Assembly (NCBI GenBank): GCA_003519445.1
Contig: DOWS01000039.1
Span: 1 to 44,439, forward strand
Length of the DNA stretch: 44,439 bases
Direction of reading: 5' to 3'
Source: Candidatus Daviesbacteria bacterium
GTDB lineage: Bacteria; Patescibacteriota; Microgenomatia; Daviesbacterales; UBA10151
Program-made: the position numbers and the translations under genes
The notes under the pieces: model-generated
Databases searched by the model: none
The model's input: only the letters and a program-made list of their open reading frames with translations
Told to the model about the DNA's origin: nothing
Part shown: piece by piece, positions 38,676 through 44,439 of the stretch
How positions within the stretch are numbered: the first letter of the stretch is position 1
How the letters are laid out: every line of letters begins with the position of its first letter

Positions 38676-41302
38676 AAGACTATTATAGCAGTCAGGAGAG
38701 TTAAAACCGATATAACCATTCCGGGTAAAACATATTTTTGCGGCTGGAATTCCACTGCATACTCTCCTTCTTTTTCTATCCTGAAACCGTTCAGTAAACT
38801 GTAAACAGGCAGTGGGCTCATGTCATTAATCTTCCAAAGCTTATTATAACTCTCTGAAAAAACCAAAAATACAGGCTCTTTTAAATTCGATATTGTCACC
38901 AAATATTTAGTGGGATTAATTCTCTCGTAAGAAACTACTGCAGAAATAGTGGAGGTATTTTCTTTTTTAAATTCCATAAATCTACTACGCAGTTTATCTG
39001 CTTTATTTTTGTAATTACCCCATTGGTCTTTATCCAAAACTGCCAAAGCATTAATTACATTGATATCTCCCTCTGACGCTATTATCAACTCTTGATCCTT
39101 TATTAATTGACCCACCTCAAACCATCTAACATTATTCTCCTTTTTTTGTGTGTTTACATTTCCGATCAATTGATTGTCTTGATAAAATTTAAGTTCTCCT
39201 GATCTCGTACTTTCTAAAACACGGGCAAGAAGAATATGTTTGTTTTTAAGCTTTTCACTTTCAACTTTTAACTTTAAACTTTTTTCGGCCACTGCCCATC
39301 CTCCTCCTAAATCAAAATCCAGATTATCAATTTGGTATTTATCCCTTAAAAAATATCTCCATTTGATTAAATCAACAGTTTCCCTTTTCCACCATCCCGA
39401 AAAATCAGGATTATTTTGAAGCTTTTGGGCCGGAAAGATCAAATTATCAGGATTGATAAGACTGGCCGCCAGATCCAAGAGGGTTTTGTTATTTAAGACT
39501 ATTTTTGCCTCTGGAATTTGATCTAAATTCTTTCCTAAACCTGCTTTTTCTTCTGCAAAAATTAAAGCATTTTTAGAAAGAGAAAGTTTTGCGCTTTTAG
39601 TGGCTTCGTTGTAAATGTTATCTGACCCAACTACCCACCAGACATCAGCCGTCTCAAAAAAGATTTCCTGATGTTTTTTAGTTTGCCAAAGAGGGATGGT
39701 AAAACTACCCACTTTAGATAACCACGGAAGATTAGAAAGTTGGCCTTGAAATATATCATAATACTTCAAATTATCCGGATGCAGGTTATCTCTTTTGGGA
39801 TCAAGAAGGGGATAAGCTATATAACCTATTCCTGCCACGTCAAATATCTCACCCATGTAAGGAGCTTCCCGGAGAAAATTAAAAATTTCATATGTTCCAA
39901 GGGTACCTGCTGCGAAAGGCCTTTTTTGCACCAACCGCGATGCTTCAACTGCAGGATGTTGGCTGTCAAAATAGCCAAGGGGAGGAAGCGAGGGAATCCA
40001 AAATACTCTCGAAGACAACTTATCGCTCTGCAACAAATCTTTCAAATGCGTAAATTCTTCCTGAAACCTTGGATTTGAAAAAGTACCTGTCATTTGACCG
40101 GTCCAAACAGGGCGGATTAAAAATAATAAATAAAAAACCAATAAAGATAGAAGTAAAATCCTTATCTCTGTCCTTTTAAGTTTGTTTAGAAGACCATCTG
40201 TAACGATTCCCCACAGCAACGCATAAGATAAAGCTGTCAAAGTTAAAAATTTCGAGGAATCGCGAAACAGCGAAAATCCGGGAAGATGGTTAAAAAACCA
40301 AGGATAAACTTTTCCAAAAGGCTCTGTTGCTCCTTTGGAAAGAAATATAGATAATATCAGGACGAAAAACCAAAATAAAACTGTTTTGTTTTTGGGTTTT
40401 AAAATTGGAGCAAGCAAGGCAAATGCCGGAATTACGATAAATTCTAACCGTAGGGGGGTAATTTTTCCAAATATGTTTTCCTGCCAGTGAGGAGAAAGCA
40501 ACAGTAGGGCGTGTCCCAAACTGCCCAAACTCTCAAACGAAGTTTGGGTAAAAAATTTATAAGTTTCAGGGGAAATAGGGGACATAACAAGGGGTAACAA
40601 CCAGTAAACATTTAAGCCAAAAACTATTATTCCTACTGCTGTAACAGTATTAACCCATGCCATTATCCATTTTTTAAAACCCTTAAAATTAAAAAATAAA
40701 ATCTCATAAAAAAATTTAATTGCTAGAATGACTGCCAAAAGATAGATAAATCTAAAGTCAAAAAAACCCAAAATTGCTGTTGTCACCCCGGCCCAAATTT
40801 TTTCTTTTATTCCCCCTTCTTTTGCTTTTTCCCAAGCTAGAAAACTTAAAGGAAAAAAGGCAAATGCTAAAGCAATAGAGAATTGTCCGCCGTCCACCAG
40901 CAATAAGACATAGGTGTTGGCAGAATAAAAAATTGCAGAAATAAGTCTAGCCGGATTTGATAATTTTAAATTTTCTCCCAGCTTCCACATGGACAAAGAA
41001 CCTATCAATAAAAAGGGGATCATAATTACTAATCTTTCAATCTGGGCAAAATTAAATCCCAAATTGGCAAATACAGAAGAAATAAATGTCAATGGATAAG
41101 ACCATAAAAAAAATGCGCTTACCTCACCCATCCCCTCTGATCCCCTGTCAGACCAGGTTCTGGGAAAATCAAACAGGCTTTTTAAAACCTGCTCCGGAAC
41201 TGCCGGGAAATCACTGGCAACTCTTACCCCGGGTAACCACCAGCACCAATACACCCCGGCTAATATTAAGACCAAAATTGCAATATAGAATTTATTTCGC
41301 AT
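38618..41302 (-). CDS. Giant GT-C membrane protein (AftD/YfhO-like)
   Basis: 894 residues: about 11-13 membrane segments in the first half, a large soluble outside region (about 400-850), and a final membrane helix (VLPGMVISVLTLLTAIIVLCL). The start GVRVASDFPAVPEQVLKSLFDFP with its Asp and the SANTYVLLLVDGGQFSIALAFAF segment resemble the DUF3367/AftD and YfhO-type GT-C proteins that add arabinose or other sugars from polyprenyl phosphates. The outside part ends with FSESYNKLWKIND and GEYAVEFQPQKY, phrases repeated in the protein at the right edge of the window. A Lys-rich repeat (KLKVESEKLKNK) interrupts the soluble part. Overlaps a small membrane gene by 11 bases. Confidence 0.82.
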   Translation of the reverse strand: MRNKFYIAILVLILAGVYWCWWLPGVRVASDFPAVPEQVLKSLFDFPRTWSDRGSEGMGEVSAFFLWSYPLTFISSVFANLGFNFAQIERLVIMIPFLLIGSLSMWKLGENLKLSNPARLISAIFYSANTYVLLLVDGGQFSIALAFAFFPLSFLAWEKAKEGGIKEKIWAGVTTAILGFFDFRFIYLLAVILAIKFFYEILFFNFKGFKKWIMAWVNTVTAVGIIVFGLNVYWLLPLVMSPISPETYKFFTQTSFESLGSLGHALLLLSPHWQENIFGKITPLRLEFIVIPAFALLAPILKPKNKTVLFWFFVLILSIFLSKGATEPFGKVYPWFFNHLPGFSLFRDSSKFLTLTALSYALLWGIVTDGLLNKLKRTEIRILLLSLLVFYLLFLIRPVWTGQMTGTFSNPRFQEEFTHLKDLLQSDKLSSRVFWIPSLPPLGYFDSQHPAVEASRLVQKRPFAAGTLGTYEIFNFLREAPYMGEIFDVAGIGYIAYPLLDPKRDNLHPDNLKYYDIFQGQLSNLPWLSKVGSFTIPLWQTKKHQEIFFETADVWWVVGSDNIYNEATKSAKLSLSKNALIFAEEKAGLGKNLDQIPEAKIVLNNKTLLDLAASLINPDNLIFPAQKLQNNPDFSGWWKRETVDLIKWRYFLRDKYQIDNLDFDLGGGWAVAEKSLKLKVESEKLKNKHILLARVLESTRSGELKFYQDNQLIGNVNTQKKENNVRWFEVGQLIKDQELIIASEGDINVINALAVLDKDQWGNYKNKADKLRSRFMEFKKENTSTISAVVSYERINPTKYLVTISNLKEPVFLVFSESYNKLWKINDMSPLPVYSLLNGFRIEKEGEYAVEFQPQKYVLPGMVISVLTLLTAIIVLCLKTLFVRRPLNSRKLPL
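38682..38690 (-). promoter_or_regulatory. Extended -10 leaderless promoter for the flippase
   Basis: TGC-TATAAT, then AGTCTT and the ATG at 38673-38675, inside the 3' end of the upstream gene. The TGn extension explains the lack of a -35. The 15 bases from TATAAT through ATG are the same as at the GT4 gene (24480-24494). Confidence 0.62.
39247..39285. repeat. AT-rich intragenic repeat in the giant GT-C gene
   Basis: Degenerate copies of AACTTTTCACTTT / AACTTTAAACTTT in frame, encoding LKLKVESEKLK. Closely related to the repeat in the GT4 gene at 23938-23974. Confidence 0.6.
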
Positions 41303-41477
41303 TTTCTTGCTTTGTCTCCCATAAATAAACTGCTGCTCCTAAAACTTCCATCCAAAAAAAAGCATTAAATATCTTTTGCGCCAATCCCTGGTGCAAAAAG
41401 ACAATCGAAATCCCTGCCGCTCCCGCCAACAAAATAGCCAAAGTAAAAATCAATAATGATAATTTAAACTTAATCAT
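41292..41477 (-). CDS. Small two-helix membrane protein
   Basis: 61 residues from the ATG at 41475-41477 (MIKFKLSLLIF): two hydrophobic segments (LSLLIFTLAILLAGAAGISIVFL and IFNAFFWMEVLGAAVYLW) and a short charged tail. A longer frame up to 41522 exists but would run through the divergent promoter and into the plus-strand gene, so the inner ATG is preferred; TATAAT lies 6 bases before it. It heads the long operon and overlaps the giant GT-C gene by 11 bases. It may be a subunit or stability factor for that protein. I know no family for it. Confidence 0.7.
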   Translation of the reverse strand: MIKFKLSLLIFTLAILLAGAAGISIVFLHQGLAQKIFNAFFWMEVLGAAVYLWETKQENAK

Positions 41478-41491
41478 ACTTCTATTATAAT
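41463..41491 (+). promoter_or_regulatory. Promoter of the 41500 gene, overlapping a divergent promoter
   Basis: TTTAAA (41463-41468), 17 bases, TATAAT (41486-41491), 8 bases to ATG 41500. The minus-strand -10 TATAAT (41484-41489, 6 bases before the ATG of the small membrane gene) shares four bases with it: the central ATTATAAT is symmetrical and can serve both directions. Both mRNAs should be nearly leaderless. Confidence 0.62.
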
Positions 41492-41499
41492 TTATCTTA

Positions 41500-42918
41500 A
41501 TGAGAAAGTTTATGCCAATCATTATAATCTGGATAGCAGTCTTGCTGGCTTATTTCCCCACTTTCTCCGCATATTTCTCCGGAGATGATTTTTTTATGTT
41601 TAAAATAAGCTTAACTAACGGAAGTTTTGGGGAGTTTATAAAGCTATTGGGCATTTATCCTTTTGAAGAAAGAGGAATTGCCTTTTACCGGCCGCTTTTT
41701 CGGGAGATTTTACACAATATTTATTTTAATTTTTTTGGATTAAATCATATCCCTTTCAGGATACTTTTAATGGGCGTTCATTTTATTAACATATCTTTAG
41801 TCTATTTTCTAATACAAAACATTTTCAAAAAAAGATTTTTATCTTTTTTTGTAGCACTATTTTTTGGGATATCCTCTGCTAATGTGGCTACTTTATATTA
41901 CATACCCGGAGGAATTGAAAGCTCGGGCGCTGTAATGTTTGCTCTGTTAACAATTATTTTTTATAAACTTAAAAAATATCTCCTTTCGCTGGTAATATTT
42001 TTATTAGCTCTTTCCTCACACGAAATTATCCTTGCTACCCCCCTAATCCTGCTGGCTCTTTCCTCCAAAAAAGCTTTAATTAAACTTATCCCGTTTTTTT
42101 TATTATCCGCTATTTTACTTTATATAGATACTGCCAAAATAGGTTTTTCTCCCGGGGAGGTACAGTATAAATTTATTTTTAATCCCAAGATTATTGGACA
42201 ATCTTTCATCTGGTATTTATCCTGGGGTTTCGGAATTCCGGAGATGTTGCAGGATTTTGTTTTGCCGGGCCTCAACTTAAACCCTAACCTGATCCGTTAT
42301 TGGGGAGATTTTTTCAAAATTATCTTTCCCGCATTTTTTGTTTCTTTTGCTCTGCTTGTAACTTCCACCCTTTATCTGTTGCATAAAAAAAGTTCTGTCT
42401 TTCTTAATAAAAAATTTTTATTTCTTTTATTGTGGCTTATGACAGGTTTGTTGCCAATCATTTTTTTACCCTCTCATAAATCATCTCATTATTTAATTTT
42501 TGTCTTGCCTGCTTTGTGGGGAATAATTTTTTATATCACCAACACACTGCCCAAAACTCTACTCTTTATCTTTATTATTTCTTCCCTCTTTCTTAATATT
42601 GCATCAATCAAACTGGGGGAACAAACCCACTGGGCAGCCACCAGAGGCAAAACTGCCCAAAAATTGATAAAAGAGTTAAGATCCACATATCTTTCGCTTC
42701 CCAAAGGAGCGGCAATTTACTTTGCCAATGATCCTGCTTACCCATACTTAACCAAAGAGTGGGGAGGAACTTCAAAGCAAGCCAGTTTTATTCTAAATGG
42801 CGCGGATGCCTTGCAGCTTTTGTACAAAGACCCCTTTTTGCAGGTTTTTTATGAAGATTTAGGCGGTATACCAAAAGGTTTTCCGCCGGATAAAATCTAC
42901 TCTCTGGTGGCCAGATAA
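41500..42918 (+). CDS. GT-C type membrane glycosyltransferase-like protein
   Basis: 472 residues, about 11 membrane segments, the only glycan gene on the plus strand. The first outside loop holds FSGDDFFMFKISL with an Asp pair, then AFYRPLFREILHNIYFNFFGLNHIPFRILLM, a phrase seen in the TMTC/PMT-like protein group. A soluble C-terminal tail (AAIYFANDPAYPYLTKEWGGTSKQ) lies outside. Starts near-leaderless after a TATAAT. Its end overlaps the convergent small membrane gene by 22 bases. Substrate unknown; probably the same extracellular glycan. Confidence 0.82.
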   Translation: MRKFMPIIIIWIAVLLAYFPTFSAYFSGDDFFMFKISLTNGSFGEFIKLLGIYPFEERGIAFYRPLFREILHNIYFNFFGLNHIPFRILLMGVHFINISLVYFLIQNIFKKRFLSFFVALFFGISSANVATLYYIPGGIESSGAVMFALLTIIFYKLKKYLLSLVIFLLALSSHEIILATPLILLALSSKKALIKLIPFFLLSAILLYIDTAKIGFSPGEVQYKFIFNPKIIGQSFIWYLSWGFGIPEMLQDFVLPGLNLNPNLIRYWGDFFKIIFPAFFVSFALLVTSTLYLLHKKSSVFLNKKFLFLLLWLMTGLLPIIFLPSHKSSHYLIFVLPALWGIIFYITNTLPKTLLFIFIISSLFLNIASIKLGEQTHWAATRGKTAQKLIKELRSTYLSLPKGAAIYFANDPAYPYLTKEWGGTSKQASFILNGADALQLLYKDPFLQVFYEDLGGIPKGFPPDKIYSLVAR

Positions 42919-43214
42919 AAAAAAGCCGAAATTGTTAAAAGTCCAATGCCGATACTGCCGGAATAATTAGAAAGCGGAATAAGTTCAAACAAATAGAAAA
43001 GTGCCGTGAAAGCAAAAAGCATACACGACCCAATCATAATCATAAAAGAATACGCGGGTTTTACAATCAGGATGCCAACGGTTATGGCAAAAATTGCAGA
43101 CTGAATATATTTACTAAATCCTAAAAGAAGCAAATCAAATTCTAAAGCATTGAAAATAAAAAAGGATGCAAGCGCCAAGAAAGAAGCCATAACTATCTTA
43201 GTAAGATTTTTCAT
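42897..43214 (-). CDS. Small polytopic membrane protein of unknown function
   Basis: 105 residues, three to four membrane segments (MASFLALASFFIFNAL, IQSAIFAITVGILIVKPAY, SFMIMIGSCMLFAFTALFYLFEL, IGIGLLTISAFFYL). No motif known to me. It starts by ATGA overlap with the large protein upstream, and its end overlaps the plus-strand gene by 22 bases. Like the small protein at 41292, it is coupled to an AftD/YfhO-like gene, which suggests a shared accessory role. Confidence 0.75.
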   Translation of the reverse strand: MKNLTKIVMASFLALASFFIFNALEFDLLLLGFSKYIQSAIFAITVGILIVKPAYSFMIMIGSCMLFAFTALFYLFELIPLSNYSGSIGIGLLTISAFFYLATRE

Positions 43215-44439
43215 ATTTGTTTTTTTCTTTTATTCATTGCAACTGCCAAAATAAATAATCCTCCCAGTACGGTCAATATAATACCTATATTAAAATACTT
43301 TTGAGGATCAAATTCTATTTTAAATTCATATTCCCCTGCTTTGTCTATATACCAGGCGTTTCCATAAAGATTAGACAAAAAATGCTGTTTGGGAAAAGTA
43401 GTTTCCCCGGCAGAAATTAAAGAAAGCTTCCATCCCGGATGAAAAGTTTCTTTGAAAAATAAAAATCCCGGGTTTGCAAGTTTAATCTTACCCTCATATT
43501 CTATTGCACTTTTTTTAATAAATTCAACTGACTCTGCCTCGTCTTGTAATAAAGTCTGCCCTTTTTTGTCACTACGCAAGAAAATCTGATTATTTAACAC
43601 TTTCTGAATCTTAATGTCCGAAACCGTTAGCTTAGATCCTGCAGGCGAAATTACTATTTTTGCTTTTTTGGTAGTTGATTTAGTTTGAAAATTAATTTGG
43701 AATTTCTGCCACCCTGCCAGAGGATTAGATTGTAAAGATTCTCTTGCGCTGGGCTCGGGATTTTGATTTTCATAAAATAAAACATAAAATCCCAATCCCT
43801 GATCAATCCTTACATTACCGGAAAATCTGTACACAGCCGACCCGCTTATCTCATTTACGGGAATCTCTATATCATTATTAAGTACAGCCGCCGGTGAAGC
43901 AAGATTTTCAGAAAGCATAACCGGGTAACTGATTTCAAGATCGCCTTTTTGCAGATCTAATGTGCCAAAACTCAAGGTATTTTCAAGAACTTTACCATTA
44001 AGTAACTCTTGCTTATCATTAATATAGAATTTTAAAAAAGGGACAGGATAAGAATCCAGCATCATCAGTTCAAAACTACCATTAATGGGAACATCAAATT
44101 TGAAAACTTGTCTTATATCAGTATCGCGGTCGAAATATTTTGGTTTTAGATTAGATTCAACTAAATATTTTTCAAGCTCCATAGTATTTTGCTGAAGGTT
44201 TTGAAGAGTCTGAATATGGGTTCTAAAAATAGCAGAAAGCAGTGATTCTTCCCCGTTAATTTGGAATTTGTTAATCTCTACGGCTTTTGGGAATACCTGC
44301 TTTAATATCTTCCCGTAATCATCTATGTTGGAATTTAATGCCTTGGATAAAGCAAGTACTTTATCTGCAAGAGCTAAACTTTGTATCATCCCTGTTTGAA
44401 TAAAGAGGGGTTTCAAATTTTTCAACCGTTCAACAGGAG
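43211..44439 (-). CDS. AftD/YfhO-like protein, C-terminal part (cut by window edge)
   Basis: The frame is open to the right edge; a TTG at 44423-44425 could look like a start, but codons continue upstream of it without a stop (PVER before LKNL), so the gene very likely begins outside. The visible part of about 409 residues is soluble outside beta-rich sequence (FKFDVPINGSFELMMLD, VYRFSGNVRIDQGLGFYVLF), ending with FFKETFHPGWKLSLI, GEYEFKIEFDPQKYF, one membrane helix (IGIILTVLGGLFILAVAM) and a basic tail. The last part matches the layout of the 38618 protein (GEYAVEFQPQKY then helix). Probably a second giant GT-C membrane protein. Confidence 0.75.
   Translation of the reverse strand, partial: PVERLKNLKPLFIQTGMIQSLALADKVLALSKALNSNIDDYGKILKQVFPKAVEINKFQINGEESLLSAIFRTHIQTLQNLQQNTMELEKYLVESNLKPKYFDRDTDIRQVFKFDVPINGSFELMMLDSYPVPFLKFYINDKQELLNGKVLENTLSFGTLDLQKGDLEISYPVMLSENLASPAAVLNNDIEIPVNEISGSAVYRFSGNVRIDQGLGFYVLFYENQNPEPSARESLQSNPLAGWQKFQINFQTKSTTKKAKIVISPAGSKLTVSDIKIQKVLNNQIFLRSDKKGQTLLQDEAESVEFIKKSAIEYEGKIKLANPGFLFFKETFHPGWKLSLISAGETTFPKQHFLSNLYGNAWYIDKAGEYEFKIEFDPQKYFNIGIILTVLGGLFILAVAMNKRKKQI

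Noticed and set aside
41478..41522. N-terminal extension of the small membrane gene to 41522
   Set aside because: It would cross the divergent promoter and overlap the plus-strand start at 41500; the inner ATG at 41477 has TATAAT six bases upstream.
44423..44425. TTG as start of the gene at the right edge
   Set aside because: Codons continue in frame upstream to the edge without a stop, and AftD/YfhO-like proteins have a large membrane half before this region.
1..44439. UGA recoded as glycine
   Set aside because: Many genes end in TGA with ATGA overlaps, and no conserved protein here reads through a TGA.
1..44439. tRNA or rRNA gene
   Set aside because: I looked in the few intergenic gaps and saw no cloverleaf-like sequence with a T-loop motif; all gaps are shorter than about 125 bases.

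Overview
The window looks like a piece of a Patescibacteria (CPR) genome, most likely Microgenomates. This rests on A+T-rich, Lys-rich coding, very tight gene packing, trimmed versions of core Mur enzymes, a single-chain GlyRS, a DUF4012 protein, and a very long run of glycosyltransferase and membrane genes. TGA is used as an ordinary stop (many ATGA start/stop overlaps), so the UGA-Gly code of Gracilibacteria/Absconditabacteria does not apply. The lineage is my inference; no 16S or ribosomal protein gene is present.

Layout, read leftward because nearly all genes are on the minus strand. (1) 10118-1: a division and cell wall (dcw) cluster in the order mraZ, rsmH, ftsL-like, ftsI, murE, murB, murA, murF, mraY, ftsW, murG (cut by the left edge). 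Upstream of mraZ is an array of 10-bp-period repeats that fits MraZ operator boxes over a promoter. The pathway is unusual: MurE and MurF lack their N-terminal UDP-binding domain, MurB lacks its catalytic part, MurA has Asp at the Cys115 position, and MraY has HMY instead of HHH. (2) 12892-10141: recO, glyQS and a membrane-anchored unknown. (3) 22610-12910: a glycan operon with acyltransferase, unknown membrane protein, O-antigen ligase/polymerase-like protein, GT39-like protein, three GT4 enzymes, phosphoglycosyl transferase and DUF4012 protein. (4) 22708-25995: a mixed stretch with a plus-strand orphan, a GT4, and an unclassified radical SAM protein. (5) 41477-26055: a second, long glycan operon with an AftD/YfhO-like giant membrane protein, Wzx-type flippase, GT2, GT4 and GT39-like enzymes and a methyltransferase. 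(6) 41500-44439: a plus-strand GT-C-like protein, a small membrane protein, and the C-terminal part of a second AftD/YfhO-like protein cut by the right edge.

Together, the glycan genes provide lipid-linked initiation (phosphoglycosyl transferase), cytoplasmic GT4/GT2 elongation, polyprenyl-phosphate sugar donors (DPM1-like GT2) for the GT-C enzymes outside, flipping (Wzx), and polymerisation or ligation (Wzy/WaaL-like). This is a complete surface-polysaccharide or glycoprotein factory next to the cell wall genes.

A recurring regulatory pattern is TATAAT followed by exactly six bases and then ATG, seen at five gene starts (recO, the 24482 GT4, the radical SAM gene, the flippase, the 41477 gene), with close variants at murE, the 22610 start and the 41500 gene. 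It predicts leaderless transcripts and marks operon heads. Two families of small intragenic repeats also recur: GC-rich palindromes and AT-rich Lys-encoding repeats. No gene-free stretch is longer than about 125 bases. I see no tRNA, rRNA, CRISPR array, transposase or phage gene.
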